Below, piece by piece: positions 8,272 through 16,760 of a stretch of DNA of 64,000 bases (within the stretch, counting starts at the first letter, position 1; every line of letters begins with the position of its first letter). The DNA comes from Ancylobacter sp. IITR112. GTDB lineage: Bacteria; Pseudomonadota; Alphaproteobacteria; Rhizobiales; Xanthobacteraceae. The translations under genes and the position numbers were made by a program. Under the pieces are notes generated by a model, which searched no databases, was not told the DNA's origin, and was given only the letters and a program-made list of their open reading frames with translations. The stretch covers positions 1-64,000 of the forward strand of contig NZ_JBGCUS010000002.1 of the NCBI RefSeq assembly GCF_041415945.1. Direction: 5' to 3'.

Positions 8272-8553
8272 ATGAGCGAACAAGCACACCTCCATGAAAC
8301 CCACCGCGAGATCGTCAAACGGCTGAAGCGCGCCGATGGCCATCTCAAGGGCATCATCGAGATGATCGAGGCGGGCAGGCCCTGCCTCGACATCGCCCAG
8401 CAGCTTCATGCGGTCGAGAAGGCGGTCTGTCAGGCCAAGCGGACGCTGATCCAGGACCACCTCGACCACTGCCTTGAAGACGTCGTCGGACCGCTGGCGC
8501 GAGACCAGCGCCGCTCGATCGACGAGTTCAAGGAAATCACCAAGTACCTGTGA
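8272..8553 (+). CDS. CsoR/RcnR-family metal-sensing repressor
   Basis: A 93-residue all-helical DUF156 protein. The metal-site residues Cys38 (RPCLDI), His63 and Cys67 (HLDHC) keep the exact C-x24-H-x3-C spacing of CsoR-type sites; extra N-terminal His residues at 6, 8 and 11 resemble the RcnR/DmeR nickel-cobalt variants. The protein binds operator DNA when metal-free and releases it on metal binding. It is followed eight bases later by an RcnA-like exporter gene and preceded by a matching palindrome, so it probably controls its own operon and the divergent one. Neighbours favour nickel or cobalt over copper. Confidence 0.88.
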   Translation: MSEQAHLHETHREIVKRLKRADGHLKGIIEMIEAGRPCLDIAQQLHAVEKAVCQAKRTLIQDHLDHCLEDVVGPLARDQRRSIDEFKEITKYL

Positions 8554-8560
8554 GCGTCCG

Positions 8561-9772
8561 ATGCCGTCCTTCGCCGAACTGATCCAACAGAGTTCCAGCC
8601 ATGCCTGGCTGTTCATCCCGAGCGCGATCCTGCTCGGCGCGCTGCATGGGCTGGAGCCGGGCCATTCCAAGACCATGATGGCGGCGTTCATCGTCGCCGT
8701 CCGTGGAACCGTGACGCAGGCGGTGCTGCTCGGGTTGGCGGCGACTGTGTCGCACACGCTCGTGGTCTGGGGCATCGCGCTCGGCGGCATGTATCTCTGG
8801 CGGGGCGTCGATGCTGAGAGCTTCGAGCCATATTTCCAGCTCGCTTCAGCAGCCATCATCATCGGTATCGCGCTCTGGATGCTCTGGCGGACCTGGGAAG
8901 ACCAGCAGCGCGCCAAGGCGGCCGCCGGCGGGCACGATCATTCTCACGGCCACGATCACGGTCCTGGCCATGCCCATGACGACGGACACGGGCACTGCCA
9001 TGGCGATCATACCCATGGGGAGGATATCCGCCGCATCGATACCGGCCATGGTGTGATTGCCATCGAGGTGTTCGAGGACGGCGTCCCGCCGCGCTGGCGC
9101 ATCCGCACGGAACGCGGCCATGGCTGGGCAGCCAACGACGTGACCGTCGTCATCGAGCGGCCGGACGGCGCCCGGCAGGCCTTCACCTTCGCCGATCGCG
9201 GCGGCTATCTCGAATCCGTCGACGAGATTCCCGAGCCGCATGAGTTCATGGCGCGGATCAGCCTCGGCCATGGCGGCCACACCCACGACTATGACCTCTC
9301 CTTCGTCGAAGGGCACGGCCACGATCACATGCACGAGGAACTGCGTGGGCTCGAAGTGGCGACCGATGGTTACCAGGACGCGCATGAGCTGGCTCACGCC
9401 AACGACATCCGCCGCCAGTTCGCCGATCGCAACGTCACCACCTGGCAGATCATCATGTTCGGCCTGACGGGCGGCCTGATCCCGTGCCCGGCGGCGATCA
9501 CGGTGCTGCTCCTCTGCCTGCAATTGAAGGAATTCACCCTCGGCTTCGCACTCGTGCTGTGTTTCTCGATCGGCTTGGCGATCACGCTCGTCACGGTCGG
9601 CGCCGCGGCCGCTCTCAGCGTGCGCCATGCCACCAAGCGCTGGTCGTGGTTCTCGACCTTTGCCCGCAAGGCTCCGTATTTCTCCAGCGTCCTCATCATC
9701 CTTGTCGGCCTTTATGTCGGCTATCACGGCTGGGCCGGCCTTGTGGTCCAGGCCGGAACCGTCGCCGGCTGA
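8561..9772 (+). CDS. NicO/RcnA-type nickel-cobalt efflux permease
   Basis: A 403-residue membrane protein. The first helices hold the NicO signature HGLEPGHSK at 29-37. A large cytoplasmic or periplasmic loop from about 120 to 275 contains two histidine clusters (GHDHSHGHDHGPGHAHDDG near 128), probably metal-binding. The C-terminal half has helices with GLTGGLIPCPAAITVLLLC (about 307-325), the second family motif. RcnA proteins export nickel and cobalt across the inner membrane. The central loop carries a globular beta-like insert (PPRWRIRTERGHGWAANDVT), longer than in E. coli RcnA. It is co-directional with the CsoR/RcnR-type gene and a second NicO protein downstream. Confidence 0.88.
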   Translation: MPSFAELIQQSSSHAWLFIPSAILLGALHGLEPGHSKTMMAAFIVAVRGTVTQAVLLGLAATVSHTLVVWGIALGGMYLWRGVDAESFEPYFQLASAAIIIGIALWMLWRTWEDQQRAKAAAGGHDHSHGHDHGPGHAHDDGHGHCHGDHTHGEDIRRIDTGHGVIAIEVFEDGVPPRWRIRTERGHGWAANDVTVVIERPDGARQAFTFADRGGYLESVDEIPEPHEFMARISLGHGGHTHDYDLSFVEGHGHDHMHEELRGLEVATDGYQDAHELAHANDIRRQFADRNVTTWQIIMFGLTGGLIPCPAAITVLLLCLQLKEFTLGFALVLCFSIGLAITLVTVGAAAALSVRHATKRWSWFSTFARKAPYFSSVLIILVGLYVGYHGWAGLVVQAGTVAG

Positions 9773-9781
9773 GGTCCGACA

Positions 9782-11104
9782 ATGCTCGGTGTTCTCGCCA
9801 ATCGGACCTATCGCCATCTCTTCCTTGCCCAGGTGATCGCCCTGGTTGGAACGGGACTGGCGACGGTCGCCCTCGGCCTGCTCGCCTATGATCTCGCAGG
9901 AGCCGAGGCCGGCGCAGTTCTCGGCACAGCGCTCGCCATCAAGATGATCGCCTATGTCGGCGTCGCGCCGGTCGCTGCCGCCTTCGCCGAGCGGCTGCCG
10001 CGCCGCACGATGCTCGTCTGCCTCGATCTCGTCCGCGCGACGGTCGCCGTGATGCTGCCGTTCGTCAGCGAGGTCTGGCAGGTCTACGTGCTGATATTTG
10101 TGCTGCAGTCCGCCTCGGCTGGGTTCACGCCGACCTTCCAGGCGACGATCCCCGATGTCCTGCCGGACGAGAAGGAATACACGCGCGCGCTGTCGCTCTC
10201 GCGGCTGGCCTATGATCTTGAAAGCGTCGTCAGTCCGATGCTGGCGGCTGCGCTGCTGACCGTCATCAGCTTCCACAGCCTGTTCGCCGGCACGGTGATC
10301 GGCTTCCTGGCCTCTGCTGCCCTCGTCGTTTCGGTCGCCCTGCCAAGCCCGAAGGCGACGGAGCGCCGCGGGATCTACGACCGCACGACTCGCGGCCTGC
10401 GCATCTATCTCGCGACGCCGCGTCTGCGCGGATTGCTGGCGCTCAACCTCGCGGTGGCGGCGGCTAGCGCCATGGTGATCGTCAACACTGTCGTACTGGT
10501 TCAGGCCGACTTCGGCCTCAGCCAACGTGCGACCGCGCTTGCGCTCGCAGCCTTCGGAGCGGGCTCGATGATCGCCGCATTGCTGCTGCCGCGCCTTCTC
10601 GATGAATTCCCCGACCGGCGCGCCATGCTCGCCGGCGCCGCCATCCTGGTCATCGGACTGTTCATCGGTATCGCGGTGTCGGGCTACGCCCTCCTGCTGC
10701 CCCTTTGGTTCGTTCTCGGGCTCGGCTATTCGCTGGCGCAGACCCCGTCGGGCCGCCTGCTGCGCCGATCCTCGCAGCCAGAGGATCGCCCGGCGCTGTT
10801 TGCCGCGCAGTTCGCCCTAACCCATGCCTGTTGGCTGATTACCTATCCGGTCGCCGGCTGGCTCGGAGCGAAGGCGGGTCTGCCGCTGACCTTCGCAGCT
10901 CTGGGTCTGATTGCTGCCGGAGCGGTGTTCACCGCAACCCGACTGTGGCCGGCCCACGATCCAGACGAGCTTGAACATTCGCATGAAACGCTTGCGCCGG
11001 ATCATCCCCATCTGGCGGGAGCAACCGTTGTCGGCAACGGGCACCGGCACAGCCACGCTTTCGTCATCGACAGCCATCATCCGGAATGGCCGCGCTCGGC
11101 ATGA
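9782..11104 (+). CDS. MFS exporter, NreB-like (nickel resistance)
   Basis: A 440-residue major facilitator superfamily protein with about 11-12 membrane helices. It starts MLGVLANRTYRHLFLAQVIA, the pattern seen in MFS drug/metal exporters of the NreB/EntS branch. The C-terminal 50 residues are histidine-rich (ELEHSHETL; GNGHRHSHAFVIDSHH), as in NreB-type nickel exporters, where the tail binds metal. It lies ten bases after the RcnA-like gene. Both context and tail point to nickel or cobalt export, but the substrate is inferred. Confidence 0.82.
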   Translation: MLGVLANRTYRHLFLAQVIALVGTGLATVALGLLAYDLAGAEAGAVLGTALAIKMIAYVGVAPVAAAFAERLPRRTMLVCLDLVRATVAVMLPFVSEVWQVYVLIFVLQSASAGFTPTFQATIPDVLPDEKEYTRALSLSRLAYDLESVVSPMLAAALLTVISFHSLFAGTVIGFLASAALVVSVALPSPKATERRGIYDRTTRGLRIYLATPRLRGLLALNLAVAAASAMVIVNTVVLVQADFGLSQRATALALAAFGAGSMIAALLLPRLLDEFPDRRAMLAGAAILVIGLFIGIAVSGYALLLPLWFVLGLGYSLAQTPSGRLLRRSSQPEDRPALFAAQFALTHACWLITYPVAGWLGAKAGLPLTFAALGLIAAGAVFTATRLWPAHDPDELEHSHETLAPDHPHLAGATVVGNGHRHSHAFVIDSHHPEWPRSA

Positions 11105-11129
11105 GGCAGGTTTCCGATGACATGGCCGC

Positions 11130-11570
11130 ATGACCGATCTCACTGTCTATGCCGGATTGTTTCTTACGGCGCTCGCCGCGGCGACGATCCTCCCCATGCA
11201 GTCGGAAGCCGTGCTGGCCGGATTGCTTCTCACAAACAGCTATCCGGCGTGGGCGCTGATTATCGTGGCGAGCCTCGGCAATGTGCTGGGATCGGTCATC
11301 AATTGGCTGCTCGGCCGCGGTATCGAGCGTTTTCGCGATCGGAGATGGTTTCCGGTGAAGGCAGGCGCTCTGGAACGGGCGCAGCGCTGGTATCAGCGCT
11401 ACGGGAAGTGGTCGCTTCTGTTGAGCTGGGCGCCGATCATCGGCGATCCGCTGACCGTCGTCGCCGGCGTCCTGCGCGAACCGCTTCCCGTCTTTCTGGC
11501 GCTCGTGACCTTCGCCAAGGTCGGACGGTATCTCATCCTCGCCGCGGCGACCTATAGCGTGCTGTCATGA
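11130..11570 (+). CDS. YqaA/DedA-family membrane protein
   Basis: A 146-residue inner-membrane protein with four or so helices. The segments PMQSEAVLAGLLLTNSYP and ASLGNVLGSVINWLLGRGIE, then YGKWSLLLSWAPIIGDPLTV, match the VTT/DedA fold of the YqaA subfamily. These proteins are linked to lipid scrambling or membrane homeostasis; a role in metal resistance is only suggested by its place between two exporter genes. Its stop overlaps the start of the next gene (ATGATG). Confidence 0.82.
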   Translation: MTDLTVYAGLFLTALAAATILPMQSEAVLAGLLLTNSYPAWALIIVASLGNVLGSVINWLLGRGIERFRDRRWFPVKAGALERAQRWYQRYGKWSLLLSWAPIIGDPLTVVAGVLREPLPVFLALVTFAKVGRYLILAAATYSVLS

Positions 11571-12295
11571 TGGGATGGATGCAGGACATCATCAGCCTTC
11601 AGCGGGAGATCTATCTCGCTTTCGCGAACCAGATCACAGCGTTTGCGAACGGCGGCGGCTGGAGCGCATTCCTGATCTATCTGCCGATGGGCATCCTGTT
11701 CGGTGCGGCTCATGCGCTGACGCCGGGACACAGCAAGACGATCCTGGCGACCTATCTTGCCGGTTCTCCTCTTGGCCTTTTCCGTGGCCTCAGCGTCTCG
11801 TTCGCGCTGTCGTTCACCCATGTCACCATGTCGGTGCTCATTGCGCTGCTGTCGCTGCCGCTGGTCTCCCTCTCACTCGGCAGCGTCGGGCGCGCACCGA
11901 TGCTCGAAGACATTAGTCGCGGGCTTCTGGGCTTGATCGGCGTCTGGATGCTGTATCGAGCCTTCCGCCGGAAGCCGCATACGCACGATCATGGTGAGGG
12001 CATGGTTGTCGGATTCATGGCCGGTCTCGTCCCATGCCCGTTGACGCTCTTCGTCATGACCTTCGCGATCTCGCGCGGCGTGCCGGAAGCCGGTGTCGCC
12101 TTCGCCGTCACCATGATGATGGGCGTTGCGCTGACGCTGTCGACAGTGGCCGCCGCGACCGTCCTGTTCCGGCAGAGAATGGTGCATCTGATCGAAAGCC
12201 GGGCCGAGCTGCTCGACAGAAGCACGCGAGCGATCGAAGGGATTGCCGGCCTTGCGCTGACGGCCGTCGCGCTACGCGAACTGATCGCACGATAG
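11567..12295 (+). CDS. Second NicO/RcnA-type nickel-cobalt permease
   Basis: A 242-residue membrane protein with the NicO motif HALTPGHSK at 49-57, a short His/Asp loop (KPHTHDHGEG, about 136-145) and the second motif FMAGLVPCPLTLFVMTF (about 149-165). It is much shorter than the RcnA-like protein at 8561 because its central loop is only a few residues long, so the two are diverged paralogs, not a recent duplication. It overlaps the YqaA-like gene by four bases and is two bases upstream of the hydrolase-like gene. Confidence 0.87.
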   Translation: MMGWMQDIISLQREIYLAFANQITAFANGGGWSAFLIYLPMGILFGAAHALTPGHSKTILATYLAGSPLGLFRGLSVSFALSFTHVTMSVLIALLSLPLVSLSLGSVGRAPMLEDISRGLLGLIGVWMLYRAFRRKPHTHDHGEGMVVGFMAGLVPCPLTLFVMTFAISRGVPEAGVAFAVTMMMGVALTLSTVAAATVLFRQRMVHLIESRAELLDRSTRAIEGIAGLALTAVALRELIAR

Positions 12296-12296
12296 G

Positions 12297-13181
12297 ATGG
12301 CTGCGATGGAGCGGACGATTCGGTGCAGATGGGGCGGCGGCGAAATCGAACTCGGGCTCGACGAGGCTGGCCACGGACCATCGCTCGTTCTGCTGCCAGC
12401 CTTGAGCTCCATTTCGACGCGCCACGAGATGCGCCCGCTGTTCGATCGGCTCGCATCGCAGTTCCGTGTCACAACCGTCGACTGGCCCGGCTTCGGCGAC
12501 CGGGCGCGGCCACGGAATGACTGGTCGCCTGAGATCCTGTCGGCCTTCCTCAATTGGCTTCTGCAAGAGGTTGTCGAACCGCCCCACGCCGTGATTGCAG
12601 CCGGTCACGCCGCCACCTACGCACTCTTTCAGGCGGCCCATCAGCCCGGCGTGATTCAGCGTCTGGTCCTGATTGCTCCCACCTGGCGTGGGCCGCTGCC
12701 GACGATGATGAAGGGGCAGCGGCCATGGCTTGGCCGGGTGCGTACCGCCGTCGACCTGCCGCTCATCGGATCGCTGCTCTACCGCCTCAATGTCGGCAGA
12801 CCCGTCCTGTTGAAGATGGCACGCGAACACGTCTACAGCGACCCCCAATGGCTGACGGGCGAGCGGCTGGCCACGAAGCGCGCCGTTACTCGAGCCCGAG
12901 GAGCACGGCATGGTTCCGTGCGCTTCGTGACCGGTGCGCTCGATCGCGTCGACAGCCGCGAAGCGTTTCTCGACCTTGCCGGGAGCGCAAACGTGCCGAT
13001 CCTGGTCGTCTATGGCGACCAGACGCCGCCCCGATCGCGCGCCGAGATTGAGGTGCTCGCCGGCCTGCCGAATGTGGAGGTCAAACGGCTGACTACCGGC
13101 AAGCTCGCCGTGCATGAGGAATTTCCCGACATAGTCGCAAGCGCTATCGAGTCGTTCCTCGGCACGCATCCGCCAAGCTGA
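12297..13181 (+). CDS. Alpha/beta-hydrolase-fold protein lacking the nucleophile
   Basis: A 294-residue alpha/beta-hydrolase-like protein: oxyanion-side strand VLLPALSS (about 31-38), TTVDWPGFGDR, the elbow region VIAAGHAATYAL (99-110), VPILVVYGDQTPP near 235, and a late His in AVHEEFPD. At the nucleophile elbow G-x-S-x-G the sequence reads G103-H-A105-A-T, so the serine is replaced by alanine and the last glycine by threonine. It is probably not a normal esterase and may be a binding or scaffold protein. It ends the nickel/cobalt run; an alternative start is the ATG at 12306. Confidence 0.78.
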   Translation: MAAMERTIRCRWGGGEIELGLDEAGHGPSLVLLPALSSISTRHEMRPLFDRLASQFRVTTVDWPGFGDRARPRNDWSPEILSAFLNWLLQEVVEPPHAVIAAGHAATYALFQAAHQPGVIQRLVLIAPTWRGPLPTMMKGQRPWLGRVRTAVDLPLIGSLLYRLNVGRPVLLKMAREHVYSDPQWLTGERLATKRAVTRARGARHGSVRFVTGALDRVDSREAFLDLAGSANVPILVVYGDQTPPRSRAEIEVLAGLPNVEVKRLTTGKLAVHEEFPDIVASAIESFLGTHPPS

Positions 13182-13203
13182 ACAGCTTCAAGGGTCACCT
13201 GAC

Positions 13204-14094
13204 CTAACCCTTGGCGAGATGGATCTTGTCGAGCGCTGCCCGCAAGCCGTGGGCGAGCTTACCCAGGTCGTCGTTGGCCCAGAAGTGCATGAAGAACAGC
13301 CGCGGCTCGTCATCGAGCATGTGGTTGTGGATCGCGGTCACCTCGATCCCGTTCTCGCGTAGTGCCCGCAGCACTGGGTTGACCTCGGTGCCGATCAGCA
13401 CGAAGTCGCCAGTGATCGCGGCCTTGCCGTTGCCGGTCGGCTGGAAGTTGATGGCGATCGCGGACCCCATCGCTTCCGGCACATCCATACCGCCGTCCTT
13501 GACCGTCTCGGCGCGTGGGACATTCACTTGGTAGACGCCGCCATTCACCTTGCCTTTGTAACCGAGCGTCTGATCGACAGCGGACGTGTCAAGATCGATG
13601 GCAGCAGGGGGAGCAGCCGCGGGCGCCGGCGTATCCGAGAGCGGCGTGGCACTCTCCTGCAATGCCGCATGCAGCGCCACAGCCAGCTTTTCCGGATCAC
13701 CATGTCCGAGGACATGCATGTACATCGTCGCCGGTTCGGCGCGCAGCAGATGGTTGTGAAGCGCAGTGACTTCGATCCCGCTTTCGACGAGCTTCACCAT
13801 CACCGGATTGACCTCGGGCTGGGTCAGGACCAGATCGCCCATCACCATCGCGTCGTGATCGCCCATCGGTTTGAAGGCCAGCCACGAGCCGAGCGCCAGC
13901 GCCGGTTTGAGCGCCACACCGTCAAGGGTGACTTTCAGGTCGGAGCGGGGCAGCCCGACCCGATAGACGCCGCCCGGCGCCTGAGCGCCGGACCTGCCAA
14001 GCGCCTTGCTGACTGCCGTCCAATCTGGGTCTGCGTGCGCAGGCGACATGAGTATGAACATCAGGATGGTGCCGAGTGCGAGTCTTGCGTGCAT
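13204..14094 (-). CDS. Exported tandem DUF1259 (LppY/LpqO-like) protein
   Basis: A 296-residue secreted protein with a signal peptide (LALGTILMFILMSPAHA, about 5-21). It contains two copies of the DUF1259 domain: each has a VYRVGLPR/VYQVNVPR strand, GDLVLTQPEVNPVM/GDFVLIGTEVNPVL, and a histidine block (EVTALHNHLL, about 109-118; EVTAIHNHML, about 251-260) followed by MYMHVLGHGD/FFMHFWAND. A proline/alanine linker separates them at about 155-167. The conserved histidines suggest a metal or ligand site. Such genes often sit beside chromate-resistance clusters in Rhizobiales. Function unknown. Confidence 0.85.
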   Translation of the reverse strand: MHARLALGTILMFILMSPAHADPDWTAVSKALGRSGAQAPGGVYRVGLPRSDLKVTLDGVALKPALALGSWLAFKPMGDHDAMVMGDLVLTQPEVNPVMVKLVESGIEVTALHNHLLRAEPATMYMHVLGHGDPEKLAVALHAALQESATPLSDTPAPAAAPPAAIDLDTSAVDQTLGYKGKVNGGVYQVNVPRAETVKDGGMDVPEAMGSAIAINFQPTGNGKAAITGDFVLIGTEVNPVLRALRENGIEVTAIHNHMLDDEPRLFFMHFWANDDLGKLAHGLRAALDKIHLAKG

Positions 14095-14168
14095 AGTGGT
14101 GCTCCTTGTTCATCGCCCCCGATGTTGAAGTTGCCCCTCTCCACGCCCCCCGCCGAGGAAGGATGTGA

Positions 14169-14582
14169 TCAGTTTCGGACCGCTGGCTTCTGCAAGATGC
14201 CTTCTTCGTAGATCGCTACGCCCGGCTCCCGGAGCTGCAGGGCTTTGCCCGAGGCCCAAACCGCGTAGCAGTGCCGGCCATCGATCGGACGATCGAGGCA
14301 AAGCTGGTCCTGATTGACCTGCCAGCGCCCAGTGCTCTTCGCTCCCATTGACACCGTCGCAAGCTCGCCATTCCGGCGGAAGACAAACGCCCAATGCACC
14401 TCGTCGGTGAACTCCATGCCGGCAAGCTTAGCTCTAAGCGCGGAACCCTTGAGCTGTCGAAAGGCGTCGCCGGCACGTGTCGGGCCGATGGCGGCCAGAA
14501 CGGCCAGCCCAGCCACCAGTGCCGTTCGAGCTGGTCCCCGAAGGGAACGCAAGGTGTCGTTGGTCCAAGACTGCGCCTTCAT
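14169..14582 (-). CDS. Exported small protein of unknown function, 137 aa
   Basis: The N-terminus (RTALVAGLAVLAAIGPTRAG, about 19-38) looks like a signal peptide. The mature part has the pattern GMEFTDEVHWAFVFRRNGEL, GRWQVNQDQLCLD and GRHCYAVWASGKALQLREPG. This resembles the small secreted domain found in rhizobial proteins with a C-x8-C pair that could form a disulphide (Cys94 and Cys104 approximately). Its start overlaps the stop of the upstream gene, so the two are probably co-expressed. No function known. Confidence 0.7.
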   Translation of the reverse strand: MKAQSWTNDTLRSLRGPARTALVAGLAVLAAIGPTRAGDAFRQLKGSALRAKLAGMEFTDEVHWAFVFRRNGELATVSMGAKSTGRWQVNQDQLCLDRPIDGRHCYAVWASGKALQLREPGVAIYEEGILQKPAVRN

Positions 14583-15238
14583 GGCGTCGTCTCACTTTCG
14601 TTCAGCGGTGTGATCTCGATCCGATCGAAACGCGTAACACTGTCGGCCTTGGTCCAGAGCGCGACCTTGCCGGGCGAGGAGAATGTCTCGTCGTGCGCAT
14701 CGATCAGCGCCGTGCCATCGAAGGACACGACAAACCGATTTCCTTGAGCCCGAAGAGACAGGGTGTGCCATGCCCCGGCCGTGACACTGACGTTCGCGCC
14801 GGCAAGCTCCTCGCGACGCCCACCCTTCACGCGGTAGAAGCGCACGTTGTCCTCAAGCGCATTGGCCCGGGCCAGATAGTAGTTCTGGGCACTTTGAAGC
14901 CGGAGTGCCACCCCGCCGGCCTGATCGACGCTTCCCGAAATGGGCTTGAAGCGAATGCTTGCCTCCAGGTCGCTGGGGAGCGTCGGCATATAGATGGCGA
15001 GGGGGAACCGACCGTCCGTTCTGTCCTCACTCAGTTGGGCCAATGCCCGGTTGCCTTCGGCTGAGGCATCTTCGACCACCTCCCATCGCCCGGCCGAGCC
15101 GTCCCCGGTCAGCGCCGAGACGAACTCTTTTGGAAGTGCACCGGGCTGAGCGCCGCCGAAGGTGATCGTCTCCGCCGAGGCCGAGCCGATCGCCGCAATC
15201 AAAGCGATGGTCGATGCAAACGAGGCATGCAGGGTCAT
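14579..15238 (-). CDS. Exported concanavalin-like (DUF1080/LamG-type) protein
   Basis: A 219-residue protein with a signal peptide (FASTIALIAAIGSASA, about 7-22). The mature domain is beta-rich and has the jelly-roll pattern of laminin-G/DUF1080 domains: FKPISGSVDQAGGVALRLQS, YYLARANALEDNVRFYRVKG, WHTLSLRAQGNRFVVSFDGT and KVALWTKADSVTRFDRIEI. Such domains bind sugars or act as structural beta-sandwiches. It is the upstream partner of the 137-aa exported protein and lies downstream of the ChrB-domain gene on the same strand. Confidence 0.75.
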   Translation of the reverse strand: MTLHASFASTIALIAAIGSASAETITFGGAQPGALPKEFVSALTGDGSAGRWEVVEDASAEGNRALAQLSEDRTDGRFPLAIYMPTLPSDLEASIRFKPISGSVDQAGGVALRLQSAQNYYLARANALEDNVRFYRVKGGRREELAGANVSVTAGAWHTLSLRAQGNRFVVSFDGTALIDAHDETFSSPGKVALWTKADSVTRFDRIEITPLNESETTP

Positions 15239-15275
15239 GGGAGCCCTCCCATTGAAAAGGGCCGACCGCTCGCTG

Positions 15276-15746
15276 TCACGCCGCAGTCGGCTTCATTGCC
15301 GGCGGCCAGCTATGGGTCTCCGCCTTGCGGCGGGACGCCCACGCATAGAGTGCGTCGTAGATGACGAAGCCGTGCTTCAGGACCTCGTGATCGTCGGGCG
15401 TGACATCCCGAAGCCCCATGGAGATTGCCAGCAGCCCCGCCGATTGCGGCGTCAGGTCATGCCGGTCGGTATCGGCGCCACGGACAATGGCGGCGATGGT
15501 CACGATCGCAGGATCACGATCGAGGCCGTGCTTCGCAACAAACGTATCGAAGCTGCAGCCTGCGCCGACATGCGTATATTCCACACCGGGCACGTCGTAA
15601 GGAGTAGCACCCGTCTGCTCGGCGACCTTGATGACCTGATCCGGCGGTACGAACAGGAATTCCGGATCCTTGTCGATGAAGCGCGTGATCAGCCAGGGGC
15701 AGGCGATGCGGTCGATGACCGGACGTTCGCGGGTGACCCATTTCAT
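15276..15746 (-). CDS. Stand-alone ChrB C-terminal-domain protein
   Basis: A 156-residue protein equivalent to the C-terminal half of ChrB. WVTRERPVIDRIACPWLITR, FIDKDPEFLFV, GVEYTHVGAGCSFDTF and AAIVRGADTDRH line up with the corresponding parts of the full-length ChrB encoded at 16805 (WVTRKGVHVDRIACSWLIRR; EGEITHEGDRCSFEVL; AEIVHDIDLKD). The conserved Cys and His may sense or bind chromate or a metal. It lacks the N-terminal DNA-binding half. The start is set by the overlap with the upstream SOD-rhodanese gene stop. Function in chromate resistance is inferred from context. Confidence 0.85.
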   Translation of the reverse strand: MKWVTRERPVIDRIACPWLITRFIDKDPEFLFVPPDQVIKVAEQTGATPYDVPGVEYTHVGAGCSFDTFVAKHGLDRDPAIVTIAAIVRGADTDRHDLTPQSAGLLAISMGLRDVTPDDHEVLKHGFVIYDALYAWASRRKAETHSWPPAMKPTAA

Positions 15747-16714
15747 GATGCTGTCCTCCCTTTGGTGGGCGTGAACGGAACTGTGGGGCCGCCTATCGCG
15801 TGCCAGGCAGCGATCCCGCCGGCGAGAATGTGAGCGTCGAGGCCGCGGCGACGGAGCTCTGCAACGGCTTCGCCGCTCACCTGGAAGCCGCAGACGCAAT
15901 AGACGATGATCGGCTTGCCGCGCGGCAGGCCGTCGGCCCAATCCGCGATCGTCTCGGGATCGCGGAGAACCGCGCCCGGCAGCATGTCGCTGCGCTTGAC
16001 GAGGTCCTCGGCAAGACAGACGTCGAGCACAAGAATGTCTTCCTGCCCCTGACGGCGGGCGAGCAGGTCCTCCGGGGCGACGGCCGGGTCGCGAGGCACG
16101 CTCTCGACCGAAGCTTCGGCAACCGGCCGGTCAGACACTCGCCGGAAGCGCGCCCCGACACGTTCCCAATGGATATTCTTCATGAAGGCATCGACATAGG
16201 CGCCGGCCTTGGCCCCGAAATCGATGTGATAGGCATGCTCGTACATATCGAGCGCGATGATCGGGATGCTGCCGGCGAGGCAGGTCGTGTGATCCTGCCC
16301 CCACTGGATCATCAGACGCTCGTGACGCTCCGACCAGACCAGCAAGGTCCAGCCCGACCCGCCCGCCTGCGCCTTGGCGCAAGCCGCGAATTTCGAACGC
16401 CAACTTGTGACGCTGCCAAAATCCCGCTCCAGCGCGGCAGCGAGATCGCCCGCTGCGTCCCCGGAGCCGCCGAGCCCGTCGAAATAGATCTCGTGCAGGA
16501 TCGCCGAGTTGGCTGCGACAAGCTCTTCCCGCTTCAAGCCGTTGATGTCGAAGACCGGGGCAGCACCCCAGTCGAGTTCGTCGAGGCGCCGCTCAATCGC
16601 GTTCAGGCGCCGGACGGCGCCGCCGTAATTGTTCTCGTAATGGCTCGCAAGCAGCCGCTCAGAAAGCCCATCGAGACGGGGAGGCTTGAACGGAAGTGGG
16701 ATGATCCGGTGCAT
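15743..16714 (-). CDS. chrC: Fe/Mn superoxide dismutase-rhodanese fusion (ChrC-like)
   Basis: A 323-residue fusion. Residues 1-195 are an iron/manganese superoxide dismutase with all four metal ligands in place: His25 (SHYENNYGG), His74 (AILHEIYF), Asp156 and His160 (LDMYEHAYH). Residues about 215-315 are a rhodanese domain with the catalytic cysteine in VYCVCGFQVS (Cys273). ChrC in chromate-resistance clusters is an Fe-SOD that removes superoxide made during Cr(VI) reduction; the rhodanese part may handle sulfur or the persulfide/thiol pool. It is divergent from chrB and overlaps the stand-alone ChrB-domain gene. The symbol is by context and domain. Confidence 0.85.
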   Translation of the reverse strand: MHRIIPLPFKPPRLDGLSERLLASHYENNYGGAVRRLNAIERRLDELDWGAAPVFDINGLKREELVAANSAILHEIYFDGLGGSGDAAGDLAAALERDFGSVTSWRSKFAACAKAQAGGSGWTLLVWSERHERLMIQWGQDHTTCLAGSIPIIALDMYEHAYHIDFGAKAGAYVDAFMKNIHWERVGARFRRVSDRPVAEASVESVPRDPAVAPEDLLARRQGQEDILVLDVCLAEDLVKRSDMLPGAVLRDPETIADWADGLPRGKPIIVYCVCGFQVSGEAVAELRRRGLDAHILAGGIAAWHAIGGPTVPFTPTKGRTAS

Positions 16715-16760
16715 GGCGTCCTCGCTTGGGCACGCAACGAGGCAACGCTACGCCCGAATC

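Noticed and set aside
12108..13169. 353-codon antisense open frame over the hydrolase gene
   Set aside because: Complement of a well-supported gene; composition is that of a shadow frame.
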